Shown: positions 8,395 to 20,179, numbered from the stretch's first letter. The stretch is DNA of 64,000 nucleotides from Candidatus Kapaibacterium sp. (GCA_026390695.1 JAPLFL010000094.1:37843-101842), one strand, 5' to 3'. The notes: generated by a model not told the origin, from the letters alone. Translations and numbers: made by a program.

Positions 8395-9435
8395 TTAAGA
8401 CTTTTTTACTTCTTCCATTAATTTTGCAACAATATCAGTAGCACTTACATTTTCAGCATCAGCACTGAAGTTTGTTACCATACGGTGACGTAAAACCGGA
8501 GCTGCAATAGCACGTATATCGTCAATTTCAGGAGTGAATTTACCAAGAATGGCTGCTCTGGCTTTTGCACCAATAATCAAATATTGAGATGCACGAGGGC
8601 CGGCTCCATAGCTCACATAATCTTTAACAATTTTAGATGATGTTTCGCTCGGCCTTGTGGCTCGAACCAATCTGACTGCATAATCTATGACATTATCGGC
8701 AACAGGTACTCTACGTATCAAATCTTGAAATTTTATAATATCATCAGCATGAAGAACTTTCTGCAAATTCGGCACGTAGTCAGCGGTTGTAGATTTAACA
8801 ATTCTGATTTCTTCCTCTTTACTTGGATAATCTAACCAAATATTAAACATAAACCTGTCTAATTGCGCTTCAGGCAAAGGATATGTTCCTTCCTGTTCGA
8901 TAGGATTCTGAGTTGCAAGAACGAAAAATGGCTCTTGTAGTTTATATGTAGTACCTGCGGCTGTTACTTCATGCTCCTGCATCGCTTCAAGCAAGGCAGC
9001 TTGAGTTTTAGGAGGAGTACGATTAATTTCATCAGCTAATACAATGTTTGAAAAAATTGGGCCCCTGATAAATCTGAAATTCTTCTGACCGGTCGAAATA
9101 TTTTCTTCAATAATTTCATTCCCTGTAATATCGCCGGGCATAAGATCTGGAGTGAACTGAATGCGACTATAGTTCAAGCTCAACGCATCACCAAGTGTAC
9201 GGATAAGAAGAGTTTTTGCAAGTCCTGGAACACCAATCAACAAGCAGTGTCCGCGAGAGAACAAAGCAATTATCAATTCATCAATAATTTGATTTTGCCC
9301 GATGATTACCTTAGCAATTTCTTTTTTTACTTTATCAATAGAATCTGCTAAAGATTCTACCAATTGTATATCTTTCGGCTTTTCGCTCATAAATCCGTTT
9401 ACATCCTGATTAAATAAAACATGAATAGAATTCAT
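8395..9435 (-). CDS. MoxR-family AAA+ ATPase
   Basis: 346 residues. MoxR ATPases act as chaperones that help assemble or activate other proteins, often with VWA/DUF58 partners. Visible motifs are Walker A GVPGLAKT (about 80-87), Walker B VLADEINRTPPKTQAALLEAM, sensor 1 ATQNPIEQEGTYPLPEAQLD, and the C-terminal lid with LRHRMVTNF. No DUF58 or VWA gene adjoins it, so its client is unknown. The ATG at 9435 gives a 15-residue extension; the ATG at residue 16 (MSEKPKDIQ) is an equally plausible start. Confidence 0.92.
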   Translation of the reverse strand: MNSIHVLFNQDVNGFMSEKPKDIQLVESLADSIDKVKKEIAKVIIGQNQIIDELIIALFSRGHCLLIGVPGLAKTLLIRTLGDALSLNYSRIQFTPDLMPGDITGNEIIEENISTGQKNFRFIRGPIFSNIVLADEINRTPPKTQAALLEAMQEHEVTAAGTTYKLQEPFFVLATQNPIEQEGTYPLPEAQLDRFMFNIWLDYPSKEEEIRIVKSTTADYVPNLQKVLHADDIIKFQDLIRRVPVADNVIDYAVRLVRATRPSETSSKIVKDYVSYGAGPRASQYLIIGAKARAAILGKFTPEIDDIRAIAAPVLRHRMVTNFSADAENVSATDIVAKLMEEVKKS

Positions 9436-9627
9436 CGACGTTTTGAGATGAATAAAATTTTAGATAATGCTAATTATCACAACAGAGACGTTATTATTAT
9501 TTAATCAATAGTTGCTATAGAAGCCACTTCCCATACGAGTAATCACAACATATTTCGACTATAGAAAATCAGAACAAGTTAAAAGAATCAGATTCAATCC
9601 TCTAACTTTATAACTTATAACTTTCAA

Positions 9628-11658
9628 CTATCTGACCGGAGTCTCAACTCTTATGTGTACATATCTGCTATAGAAGCGCCCTTCGGGAACCTCGTCATAG
9701 TATGAATCTGTTTCACCTTCACCTACTGCAATAATTTCATTTGCTTTGCATCCCATGCCTCTTTTAGTACTCATTGCACGAGAATCGGAAAGCTGTTTAT
9801 TACGATCTGAATTCCCCAATTTATCGGTAAACCCGCTGATTATCACTTTTGAATTAACCTTTATCGACTCACACACGAGTTCGAGAATTTTTTTGTGGAT
9901 TTCGGTAAGCTGAGGTGAATCATAATCAAACATTATCAAACGAAATTCATCAATTTCAATATCATTCACCCTCAAACTTCTTTTTTTCTTCAATGTAATC
10001 TGCTCTACTGGCAATTCTTTGGAGATTGTACTGTGTTCATCATTTTGATTGACTACGTTTAATCTATATAAAAGCGGTGAATCCATTCTTGGGATAGAAG
10101 CTCGATCACGGCTCAGATCCCAAGTATAACTTTGCTCCATAATAGAAAATCCAGGAATGCGCTTAAGAGGATTGGCATCAAAACTCGCATTTTGTCCGGC
10201 AAGAATTTCCCATTGAGCAATACCTGACTCAGAGCGATAAACGGGGTAAAACTTAACCATCGGAGGCGTTGCTTGTCTTAGTGTGTCATAAACGATAAGT
10301 GGTTTTATTATATCCCAATCATCGGAACTGATTTCAACTCTCCGATTTTCCTGCTGATGCTCTCTGGTTGTGCCTTTTGTAAATTTATCAGGAAGATTTA
10401 ATGATTTGATCAAAATTCTATTTGTATCAATTCCCCAAATCTCAAATAAATATTTTCTGACTGATTCTGCTCGCCGTAAGGATAGATCAATGTTTCCAGT
10501 CTCATTCTTAGTATCGGCATTGCATCCGGTCAGAGTAATTTTAGTTGATACTCGCTTCCTGAGCCTATTTCCAAGGATATTTAACACATCATAATAAACA
10601 GTCATATTGTCCGAGTTGAAATATTTTTTATCCATATTATATAATGAAGTCTCATTGACAGCCATTCTTGAATAGCGTATTGGTATAACATCAGAATTTT
10701 CACTAAAGAAGATATAAGGTAAAATAGGATAAGCCTGACGAGATAAATATTCTTCAATTTTAACGGTAAGTATAGTATCTTCGTGCTTATCTTCATAAAG
10801 ACCATGAGCAATAATATCAATATATGCTTTGGACTGAGCTTTTTCAATACTTGGCATTAGAGGCTGTGGTGCTGGATATATAGGCTCAGGTTTAGTGGAA
10901 TGTAAATTCACTGCAAAAGATAGACCTATCCTTATTAAATCAGCCTTCCATTTATTTCCCTTAATAAAATCATTAAAGTCATATCCATAGCCAATTTCGG
11001 GTGAAAAGATATAATTATCAAGTTTAATGTCATAACTCAAACTACCGAAAGCATACATGAACAAAGGGCTTGTATTCTCAATTTTACCGGATTTTTGATT
11101 ACGAACTTTTAATCCGTTTTCAAAAGTTGCATTATTGGGATAAATCAGATTTTCACTCTGATCAAAACTTGATGAGAATGGCAGTTTAAACTGTAATCCT
11201 AAATTAATATTGAATGGTACTGAAAATGGCTGATAGCTCAATAATGGCGATAGTTCTATAACATTAAAACTTGAATTCAAAATGTATTCGGAACTTCCAG
11301 TTGTATCTCTTTTAAAATTATCTATATAAACATTGCCAATATTGGTGTCTGACTTCTGCATTTTGCCACTAATTAATGAATAGCCTAATCGGAGCTGCCA
11401 CTTTATGTTTTCATTAAATTGTGATTTGTAAAATAATCCTAAAGCCAGACCTGATCCGGTTCCACTATTAAAGCCACTATTGCACGTTAAGCAACCTGAC
11501 AATGATTTGATATCAGTTTTGTGATTAAAATATTGATAAAAAGCATAAGCTCCGAAATAATTTGCTGACTGTTCAGCCGCTACAGTGGATATTATTCCAA
11601 CAATTAAAACAATAATTGTAGTAATGATCACATTTTTGATATTGTTAAGTTTTTTCAT
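9628..11658 (-). CDS. Outer-membrane protein with beta-barrel-like N-terminus and two OmpA-type domains
   Basis: 676 residues with a signal peptide (cleavage likely after VAAEQSA or just before it). Residues about 30-265 are rich in alternating beta strands, consistent with an OMP barrel, and include CLTC near residue 58-61. Two OmpA-like peptidoglycan-binding modules follow: one around 340-440 (TLTGCNADTK..., SLRRAESVRKYLF, NRRVEI) and one at the C-terminus (IISGFTDKLGN, LSDSRAMSTKRGM). It probably anchors the outer membrane to peptidoglycan. It is the downstream partner of the 1514-residue secreted protein (13-bp gap), and a paralogue lies at 37482-39629. Confidence 0.85.
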   Translation of the reverse strand: MKKLNNIKNVIITTIIVLIVGIISTVAAEQSANYFGAYAFYQYFNHKTDIKSLSGCLTCNSGFNSGTGSGLALGLFYKSQFNENIKWQLRLGYSLISGKMQKSDTNIGNVYIDNFKRDTTGSSEYILNSSFNVIELSPLLSYQPFSVPFNINLGLQFKLPFSSSFDQSENLIYPNNATFENGLKVRNQKSGKIENTSPLFMYAFGSLSYDIKLDNYIFSPEIGYGYDFNDFIKGNKWKADLIRIGLSFAVNLHSTKPEPIYPAPQPLMPSIEKAQSKAYIDIIAHGLYEDKHEDTILTVKIEEYLSRQAYPILPYIFFSENSDVIPIRYSRMAVNETSLYNMDKKYFNSDNMTVYYDVLNILGNRLRKRVSTKITLTGCNADTKNETGNIDLSLRRAESVRKYLFEIWGIDTNRILIKSLNLPDKFTKGTTREHQQENRRVEISSDDWDIIKPLIVYDTLRQATPPMVKFYPVYRSESGIAQWEILAGQNASFDANPLKRIPGFSIMEQSYTWDLSRDRASIPRMDSPLLYRLNVVNQNDEHSTISKELPVEQITLKKKRSLRVNDIEIDEFRLIMFDYDSPQLTEIHKKILELVCESIKVNSKVIISGFTDKLGNSDRNKQLSDSRAMSTKRGMGCKANEIIAVGEGETDSYYDEVPEGRFYSRYVHIRVETPVR

Positions 11659-11671
11659 GATTTCCCCTCCT

Positions 11672-14600
11672 CTATCTTTCCGAAACTATGATTTTATAGA
11701 AAGAGCATCGTGATCCCTCACAATATCTCAGATGGTAAATACCAGCTTTAATTTTACTCAAATCCAGTGCTACATCTAATATTTCAGGCATTAGTAGCGC
11801 TTCGGCTGATTCATTCGTCCATTCTTTTGTCATAAGTTTGTTGCCAAGAATATCGACTAATTCTAAACGGCAGTTTCCGGCATATTTATAAGTACTTATA
11901 TTCACGGTAACATCTCCTGATGCAGGTATCGGGCGGACTGAAATTATCCCGATATTATTACTATATTTCAATAAACGCGCTGAATCAGTCTCACAGATCC
12001 CGTTCAATTTAATTTCTCCATCATCTAACTGTGTTTTAACAATTAGATTTCCAAACGAAACGGAATCAAAATGAAGTGGCGCTGATGGCAAAGATCCGAG
12101 TATTGCATCAGCAATAATTTCTGCAATGACCGTAGTTGATGAATTAATCTGCGCTCCGGGAATACTAATGTTGATGAGCCAGTATGGCCAATTGAGAACT
12201 TTTGAAAATGTTAATGAATTATCAGTTAATTTGATAGGATTCAGTACATTCATATCAACTTTAATTTTTAAATTTACAATTGAAGGTGCGCAGCTAATCA
12301 GAGATTTCTCAGAAACCAGTGCGATGGGAATCTTAACATTTTTTGCACGAACATCAAGTTCGAGTTTAGGCAGAGATAGGTGTAATTCAGGATAAATGGG
12401 ATTTATTTTGAATGAATCCACACTCACACAGCCTTTTGAATCTATTAATGTAACTATGTAGTTTGATAATTGAGATACATTCGCTTTCAGAGTCATTGTT
12501 GTGGCTGTTGAATCTATTACCTTCAAACTATCTTTCGTTGAAAAAATAAACTTATAGGAAGGGCTGCCTTCAGAAGCCGATATTTTAATATTTGCAGGCA
12601 CTCCAGCACAATATTCCTTGTCGTAAATAATATTTAATTTTGGGTTCGCAATCACATTCAATGATACTGAATCGCTGCTTGCGCATCCAGTCTCTCTGTC
12701 AATAACAATAACTTTGTACTGAAATTTCCCTGTTTTAGCAGGTCTGACTCTGACTTGAATTAAAGTATCTTTATCAATATTATCGGAAATATTAATCCAT
12801 TTCACAGAATTATTACTTGAGTTATTTGACCCTGAATTATTATTACAAACTAAAGTAGCAATAGTGCCAAAGCAGATTTCCGTAGGGAAAACACTTACTT
12901 TTATAGTAGGTGGATTATTTACTTGAACCTCATAAAAAGCATCACCACTACAGCCATTTTCATCAATTACATGGAGCTTAATTTTAGCAGCCCTACTTAT
13001 TTTCATTGCATTTGTATTATTCCCATTAACTATTGTATCATTAACATACCATCTATAACTTAGATACTTAGCTCCTGTGGCTGAATCTGAAGGGGATATA
13101 ATTAATGTTGCAGAAGAATCTCCGCAAATTGATATTTTATTTAGTATCCCATTTGATGTGATTTGTGGCTTTGGCGGTATATTTACAGTGATTTTGACCT
13201 TTGCACTATCAATACAATTTGTTGTTAGACTTTTAACTATTACAGTATATGATGTTGTTTTAATTGGCGATGCTTTTGGATTCGATATATTAGGATTGCT
13301 CAATCCTGTGACTGGTTGCCACTTGTAAGAAACCGAAGGATAATTTGAGCATGATGCAGTTAAACTGATTGAATCACCAAGACAGATGCTAATATCTTTG
13401 CTTATACTGATTAGTGGCTGCGGATTGAAATTCAAAGTGATTGAATCTTTACCAAGACAAGCGAATTCATCTTTCACATTTATTATATATTTCCCGCCCG
13501 GCTTGGAAACCTGAATTGTTGCGACATTTGAAATTTCTTGACCAAGCACAACTTGACCTTTATACCATTTATATTCTGTATAACCAGGGCCAGCGCTTAG
13601 GATCGCTGTTTCGTTTTCACAAAATTGGATAATCCCGCTCGGATCATCAGGTTTTATTGTAGGATTGAGTTCATCATTTATTGGAACATTGACAAGTATC
13701 GTTCTTGAACATCCCGATGAGTCAATCTTAGCTGATAATTCAATTGTTCCTGTGGGGCCTGTGCCCCATGTTATATAAATGGAATCGGTTGATTTTGCAC
13801 TTAGCCCGTCAACGGCTATAGTACCACCTGAACTTGTACTTATGATTTTCCCTCCACTTATTTTCCATGAATATGTAACCGCATTTTGTTTTGAAATACC
13901 ATAAGGCACTGTCGATTTTGGGCATGCAGCATTCTGATTATAATAATTAAGTTTTGGTAACGGATTTACTTGAATTGTAATAGTATCATAGCCAGTGCAG
14001 CCATCTGATGAAATCCCCTTGACAATAAAAGATGTTGTGGTGTCAAGTATCACAGAATACTTTTGACTGTTTCCAACAATAATATTTTTCAAAAACCAAG
14101 TATATGTTTGAGCACCTGTGGCAGTCAAATCGACGGAAGTTCCTGCACAAACCGGTGCTACACCAGCAATTTGAACATCTGGTTTTGCGAAAATATGAAT
14201 TTTTACACTATCAATAGTTAAGCAATTATTAGAATCTTTAATTGTTATATAATACACCTGATCTGACTTAGGAAAGGCCATTGTGAGGGATGAATCAGGT
14301 TTTGACAGATTCAAGGTGGGATTCCAGGTGACTTTATAAGGGATATTGCATAGTACAACAGCATTGCCGATATTAATTGTATCACCTGGACAAATTGAAT
14401 AATTGCGTTGCAAATTGATTGAAGGTTTGGGCAAAACAGTAATTAATACAGAGTCAGTGCCAATACAGCCATTTTTATCTCTAACCAGAAGCCTATAAAT
14501 TGTAGTTTGATTAGGCGTTGCCTGTGTTTGTTCACTATTTAAATCAGAAAGTCCGGTTGATGGCTCCCACACAAAAGAATATGGCGGAGTGCCTCCAGAT

Positions 14601-16216
14601 GTAGTCTTCCCTATTTTCACTGACGATCCCGCACAAATTGATTGACTTATTCCCGCTTCAACCTGTGGTGGCGCGTTTATAGTAATTTCCGTCGATGCAG
14701 TATCCTGATTACAGGAATTAATTAATTGATAAATTACTTTGATTTTTTTCTTGCCCGGACTCTGATAAACCTTTGTAATATTAGTCTGAGTGCCACTTGT
14801 ACCGTCTCCATACTCAATTTTTATTAAGGTAACGTCGGGGTCTATCTTAATATGCAAATCGATCAAATCGTTTACACAATATACAGAATCATTAGTCTGA
14901 ATGCCGTGATGATAAGATTCAGTTACAACGAACATATTATCAAGAGTAGCGCCGCAAGAATAGCCATAAGACTCATACTGGGCAGTACAATATACATAAG
15001 CAATAAACCCGTCCGTTCCTGTTGAATTTAACAAATGATTTCCTGAGCTTACAACCATGTTACAATAAGAATAGTTATTATTAGCCGGAACACTCTGAAA
15101 ATTCAGATTGGCTCCATCCAGAGTTACATTGTTGCCGGTTTTTGTTATTATATTTACGCTATATACGGCATTAGGAGTGAGTGTTGGAATTGCATTAAAT
15201 GTAATGTTTTTCAGTTGTTGTTCAACAGGACTTAATAATATCATAAAAGGATCACCAATTCCGCTTTCACAAGTCCCTCCTCTCATGTATTGCATAATAC
15301 TGATAGGATTATTTGAACTGATCCATTTAGGACTTGAAGTTTGGAACTCATAAGAAGCACCTGTTCCAAGAGTTGAAACAAAAGCTCCGTTTATTATAAT
15401 ATCCGTAGCTGGTTTCATAGCAATTATTCGGAAAACATCAGTTCGTGGTTTAAAAGGAATGGTTATAAACTCCTTACCCCAAGTTACGGTTGGAAACATT
15501 TGTTCATATAAATGATCGCAGGAACCGCAATTCTGATCAACGTTCGTGCATCTGGTACCAGAGAAAACAGCGAATTTATTACAATTTCCCGTTGATGAAA
15601 TATAGGAGCCAGTCAGGTCTCCGCTGGATTGAACCTGATAGGTTTCACCTCTGTTCAAATTAATATTAAAAGGAACATTTGCAGCATGGTTGCCAAGTGT
15701 AGCAGTTTTCGGTGTAATTGTAATCACTGTATTATCTTCGGTAGCGGCAATTCCGAATTCCGAACCCCAGGCTGGATTGGATTTATAAGTCTGACAATAA
15801 TAACTGCCTCCCAAAGCATCGATTGGAAGAATTACCGACGCATCAGCAGTATATAAAGCCCAGTTCAAAGCATAAACCGTGATTGAGTCACTTGCATTAA
15901 TAAAAATTCCGGTCTGTGAAACTGCTTCAGAGCCATAAATATAAGCCAATGGCAGAGTGAGAGTCATACTTGTTGTAGTATTAGCAGCAACTGAAAAATT
16001 AGCTGAATAACTTTTCTTAGGAATTGTCAGAGTACCGGTCACATTTCGGTCAGAGCTTATATAAACCGTCAGTTGGCTTGGCCTTCCGGGTTCATCAATA
16101 TTTTGAAGAAACATCAGACAAAATTCTTTACCTTTTGTAGAGGTCTTCGCATAGCTTGAACTGGTAATAAGGATTATAAAAGAGAAAATAAAAAACAGTC
16201 GAACAAACTTTATCAT
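11672..16216 (-). CDS. Large secreted PKD/Ig-repeat protein with IgGFc-binding-like N-terminal domain and T9SS sorting tail
   Basis: 1514 residues. A signal peptide occupies about 1-23. Residues about 130-360 resemble the IgGFc-binding-protein N-terminal domain (GSEFGIAATEDNTVITITP, WGKEFITIPF, plus a Cys-rich stretch TRCTNVDQNCGSC). Then come roughly nine PKD/Ig-like units with the motif 'vCpG..v.i...a..yTW.p..gLs', for example around 515-610. The C-terminal 85 residues form a T9SS type A sorting domain (VRPIPASGDVTVNI, LVDILGNKL, LSKIKAGIYHLRY). It is therefore an extracellular or surface adhesin-type protein exported by Sec then T9SS, and it appears to be in an operon with the OmpA protein downstream. 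Confidence 0.88.
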   Translation of the reverse strand: MIKFVRLFFIFSFIILITSSSYAKTSTKGKEFCLMFLQNIDEPGRPSQLTVYISSDRNVTGTLTIPKKSYSANFSVAANTTTSMTLTLPLAYIYGSEAVSQTGIFINASDSITVYALNWALYTADASVILPIDALGGSYYCQTYKSNPAWGSEFGIAATEDNTVITITPKTATLGNHAANVPFNINLNRGETYQVQSSGDLTGSYISSTGNCNKFAVFSGTRCTNVDQNCGSCDHLYEQMFPTVTWGKEFITIPFKPRTDVFRIIAMKPATDIIINGAFVSTLGTGASYEFQTSSPKWISSNNPISIMQYMRGGTCESGIGDPFMILLSPVEQQLKNITFNAIPTLTPNAVYSVNIITKTGNNVTLDGANLNFQSVPANNNYSYCNMVVSSGNHLLNSTGTDGFIAYVYCTAQYESYGYSCGATLDNMFVVTESYHHGIQTNDSVYCVNDLIDLHIKIDPDVTLIKIEYGDGTSGTQTNITKVYQSPGKKKIKVIYQLINSCNQDTASTEITINAPPQVEAGISQSICAGSSVKIGKTTSGGTPPYSFVWEPSTGLSDLNSEQTQATPNQTTIYRLLVRDKNGCIGTDSVLITVLPKPSINLQRNYSICPGDTINIGNAVVLCNIPYKVTWNPTLNLSKPDSSLTMAFPKSDQVYYITIKDSNNCLTIDSVKIHIFAKPDVQIAGVAPVCAGTSVDLTATGAQTYTWFLKNIIVGNSQKYSVILDTTTSFIVKGISSDGCTGYDTITIQVNPLPKLNYYNQNAACPKSTVPYGISKQNAVTYSWKISGGKIISTSSGGTIAVDGLSAKSTDSIYITWGTGPTGTIELSAKIDSSGCSRTILVNVPINDELNPTIKPDDPSGIIQFCENETAILSAGPGYTEYKWYKGQVVLGQEISNVATIQVSKPGGKYIINVKDEFACLGKDSITLNFNPQPLISISKDISICLGDSISLTASCSNYPSVSYKWQPVTGLSNPNISNPKASPIKTTSYTVIVKSLTTNCIDSAKVKITVNIPPKPQITSNGILNKISICGDSSATLIISPSDSATGAKYLSYRWYVNDTIVNGNNTNAMKISRAAKIKLHVIDENGCSGDAFYEVQVNNPPTIKVSVFPTEICFGTIATLVCNNNSGSNNSSNNSVKWINISDNIDKDTLIQVRVRPAKTGKFQYKVIVIDRETGCASSDSVSLNVIANPKLNIIYDKEYCAGVPANIKISASEGSPSYKFIFSTKDSLKVIDSTATTMTLKANVSQLSNYIVTLIDSKGCVSVDSFKINPIYPELHLSLPKLELDVRAKNVKIPIALVSEKSLISCAPSIVNLKIKVDMNVLNPIKLTDNSLTFSKVLNWPYWLINISIPGAQINSSTTVIAEIIADAILGSLPSAPLHFDSVSFGNLIVKTQLDDGEIKLNGICETDSARLLKYSNNIGIISVRPIPASGDVTVNISTYKYAGNCRLELVDILGNKLMTKEWTNESAEALLMPEILDVALDLSKIKAGIYHLRYCEGSRCSFYKIIVSER

Positions 16217-16286
16217 AATTTCTCCATGTAAAAAATTGAATATAATAAATAAATCTATTGTTTAAGGATAATTATTAAAATATTCT

Positions 16287-16294
16287 TAATTTTG
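16287..16294 (+). promoter_or_regulatory. Candidate -7 promoter box for pgk
   Basis: TAATTTTG matches the TAnnTTTG -7 element typical of primary-sigma promoters in Bacteroidota relatives; it sits 34 bp before the pgk ATG. No convincing -33 element is visible, so support is only moderate. Confidence 0.35.
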
Positions 16295-16328
16295 AAAGTT
16301 CAATTTTGAAATATAAGGAAAACAAATT

Positions 16329-17516
16329 ATGATAAAATCAATTTATGAAGCACATTTTGATGGTAAAAATGTTCTGGTTCGTGTTGATTTCAATGTCCCG
16401 ATGGATGCAAACAGAAATATTACAGACGATACGCGGGTACTGGAAACTCTACCTACTATTGATAAAATCATCGATGATGGCGGGTTACCAATTCTCTGCT
16501 CGCATCTGGGACGCCCCAAAGGAACAAGAGATGAAAAATATTCTCTTGCCCCTGTTGCTAAATTATTAGAAGATAAGTATGGTTACAAAGTTTTTTTTGC
16601 AAATGATTGTATCGGAGAAACTGCTAAAAAAGCCATTGCAGATGCGGAATTAGGTTCAATCGTATTATTAGAAAATTTAAGGTTTTATAAAGGTGAAACA
16701 GATAATGATCCTGAATTTTCCAAAGCACTTGCTTCCTTGGGTGATATTTATGTAAATGATGCTTTCGGAGCGGCACATCGTGCACATGCAAGCGTAGTTG
16801 GTGCTGCAGAACTATTTTCCGAGCGATTTGCAGGAAAATTGATGAAGGCTGAATTGTTGAGTTTATCAAAAGCAACAAGTAATCCCGCAAAACCATATAC
16901 AGTGATAATCGGAGGTGCAAAAATTTCAGGAAAGATAGATGTAATCAGGAATTTGATGAATATTTGCGATAATATCCTGATTGGTGGCGGTATGATGTTC
17001 ACATTCTTCAAAGCACAAGGTCTGGAAATAGGGAAATCTATTCTTGAAGAAGATAAAATTGACTTAGCAAAAGAACTATTGGAATTAGCTCAGCACTCGA
17101 AAGTTAATTTGGTATTACCGATTGACACTGTCACAGCCGATTCATTCTCAAATGATGCAGCAACTTCCATTGTTAAAGTGAACTCAATCAAAAGTGATAA
17201 ACTTGGAATGGATATTGGTCCCGAAACATGCAAGTTATTTGCTGATATTATAAGTCAGGCAAAAACTATTGTTTGGAATGGTCCGATGGGTGTTTTTGAA
17301 ATGGAGAATTTTGCTAACGGAACCTTCCAAATTGCTCAGGCAATTGCTCAGGCAACCTCAAGAGGCGCATTTTCGGTTATTGGCGGCGGTGATTCGGTTT
17401 CTGCCATAAAGAAAACAAAATTGGATAGAGAAGTTTCTCATATCTCCACTGGTGGCGGAGCTTCACTTGAATATTTAGAAGGAAAAGAATTACCGGGAGT
17501 GAAAGCCCTGGAATGA
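16329..17516 (+). CDS. pgk: Phosphoglycerate kinase
   Basis: 395 residues, the usual length. It catalyses the reversible transfer of phosphate from 1,3-bisphosphoglycerate to ADP in glycolysis and gluconeogenesis, in the cytoplasm. N-terminal substrate motif VLVRVDFNVP (about 15-24), SHLGRPKG, and AFGAAHRAHAS are present, as are the C-terminal nucleotide motifs WNGPMGVFE and GGGDSVSA, and the terminal STGGGASLEYLEG. ATG 16329 is preceded by an AAGGAAAAC purine stretch. It faces the hypothetical membrane gene at 17603; a shared hairpin lies between. No gapA or tpiA is adjacent. Confidence 0.98.
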   Translation: MIKSIYEAHFDGKNVLVRVDFNVPMDANRNITDDTRVLETLPTIDKIIDDGGLPILCSHLGRPKGTRDEKYSLAPVAKLLEDKYGYKVFFANDCIGETAKKAIADAELGSIVLLENLRFYKGETDNDPEFSKALASLGDIYVNDAFGAAHRAHASVVGAAELFSERFAGKLMKAELLSLSKATSNPAKPYTVIIGGAKISGKIDVIRNLMNICDNILIGGGMMFTFFKAQGLEIGKSILEEDKIDLAKELLELAQHSKVNLVLPIDTVTADSFSNDAATSIVKVNSIKSDKLGMDIGPETCKLFADIISQAKTIVWNGPMGVFEMENFANGTFQIAQAIAQATSRGAFSVIGGGDSVSAIKKTKLDREVSHISTGGGASLEYLEGKELPGVKALE

Positions 17517-17542
17517 TAAAATTGCAATATTAAAAATCATAA

Positions 17543-17596
17543 AAATGGTTTAAATACATAACTCTTGTTTAATATTTAAACCATTTGTTTTATTTA
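17543..17596 (+). terminator. Hairpin terminator between converging pgk and a membrane-protein gene
   Basis: A perfect 14-bp stem (17543-17556 pairing with 17573-17586; left arm AAATGGTTTAAATA) with a 16-nt loop and a T-rich downstream run. A-rich sequence on the left side could make it work for the minus strand too. Confidence 0.75.
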
Positions 17597-17602
17597 AATT
17601 TA

Positions 17603-18061
17603 TTATGCTTGTTCCTGAATAAATAATTTATTTGACATTAAATTGATTTTTATCCAGTAAACAATCCAGAAGAAGATTCCGGTAAAACCAAAAATATAAC
17701 TGAATACAAAGAAGTATGGTACTGAAAGAAAAAGTAAATAAAAAAGCATAAAGATTAATGCTCCGAAAGTTAATACCCAAGACCATAGGCCATATTTTTT
17801 TCCATAATCACGTCTCTGTCCTAATCCACGTTTTTGGAATTCTAATTTAAGAGCTTTTTCGATTTCATTTATTACCCTAAACATCCAATAAACATTAAGA
17901 ACAGGAATACTTAATAACCAGACCATAATAGGTTCCATACTTCGATTTTCCGTTTCACAAAGGTCTAAGGCTCTCTGAAGACTTAAAACAAAAAGTACCC
18001 ACATAAAAATTATAGCAAATAGAATCAACAAAGTTGGACCTGAAAATAAATTCTCAATCAT
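17603..18061 (-). CDS. Hypothetical membrane protein, four predicted helices
   Basis: 152 residues, family not recognised. Hydrophobic segments are at about 7-27, 44-62, 90-112 and 116-140. The cytosol-type middle contains a charged stretch (INEIEKALKLEFQKRGLGQR) and then KKYGLWSWVLTFG, an arrangement reminiscent of small DUF4234-like membrane proteins, but I cannot confirm that. It starts at ATG 18061, ends near the hairpin shared with pgk, and is divergent from the tyrosine phenol-lyase-type gene, so it is probably transcribed alone. Confidence 0.7.
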   Translation of the reverse strand: MIENLFSGPTLLILFAIIFMWVLFVLSLQRALDLCETENRSMEPIMVWLLSIPVLNVYWMFRVINEIEKALKLEFQKRGLGQRRDYGKKYGLWSWVLTFGALIFMLFYLLFLSVPYFFVFSYIFGFTGIFFWIVYWIKINLMSNKLFIQEQA

Positions 18062-18308
18062 GAGATATACCGTAATTTATTTAAACTTAGTAATTTCAGT
18101 AAACATAATAGAATAATAACCATAAAACAATGAACAAATAAATTTAGTTTAAATTAATACTTTATTTTATAACAAAACTATATAAAACGATTAAAATTCA
18201 CTTAATTTTTTTTAATTTATTATTTATCAAATTATCCGTAATTTGCAAGTCTTTACTAAACCAAATTCATTTCAATTATTTAATCATTATTGCTATTTAA
18301 TTTTTTAA

Positions 18309-19703
<1,395 letters not shown>

Positions 19704-19776
19704 TAAGCATACCACAACCCCTCTCATAATTGCTGAGGAGTTGTGGAATATATTTCATCACGACACAATTTTTAGC

Positions 19777-19784
19777 TATATTTG
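19777..19784 (+). promoter_or_regulatory. Candidate -7 promoter box for the DUF3098-era unit
   Basis: TATATTTG fits TAnnTTTG, 48 bp before the ATG; a weak TTTC lies 20 bp upstream at the -33 position. Predicted from sequence only. Confidence 0.35.
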
Positions 19785-19831
19785 TCGTTTATATCATTTG
19801 AATAATTGAAAACAATAAATTAAGGTAAACT

Positions 19832-20179
19832 ATGAGCAAAGAGATCAAATCTTCAGCAAATAAAAGTGCAACAGCGTCTAAGCAGGCAAACTACGGTCGC
19901 AAACCTGCTAAACAGGCAGCAAAAACTTTAAAATGGGTTTTTCCACTAGAAAAGAACAATATGATAGTTTTGCTGATCGGGTTTGTAACTATATTAATTG
20001 GCTATGGGTTAATGGCAACAGGTATCACGACAAATGAACCTTCGGTTGTGGACGGTAAGTGGAATAATTTCTTTGCAATCACTTTAGCACCTATTGTACT
20101 GATTATTGGCTATGTCGTCATCATTCCTTATGGAATTATGAAAGTCTTCAAGAAAAAGGATGTGAATCCTATATCATGA
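19832..20179 (+). CDS. DUF3098 two-helix membrane protein
   Basis: 115 residues. A basic, Ala/Lys-rich N-terminus (about 1-40) is followed by FPLEKNNMIVLLIGF and two membrane helices (about 47-65 and 85-105), with the GYGLMATG motif after the first; this is the DUF3098 pattern of small proteins from Bacteroidota and relatives. Function unknown. Its TGA overlaps the era start (ATGATG at 20176), so both are co-translated. The positioning next to era is the main functional clue. Confidence 0.85.
   Translation: MSKEIKSSANKSATASKQANYGRKPAKQAAKTLKWVFPLEKNNMIVLLIGFVTILIGYGLMATGITTNEPSVVDGKWNNFFAITLAPIVLIIGYVVIIPYGIMKVFKKKDVNPIS

Noticed and set aside
9500..9560. Possible duplicated OmpA C-terminus (FYSN/FYSR-like reading) downstream of the OmpA gene
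   Set aside because: Only a few codons match in any frame and stops follow at once; judged chance similarity.
16748..17011. 87-codon antisense ORF inside pgk
   Set aside because: Shadow of the conserved pgk frame.
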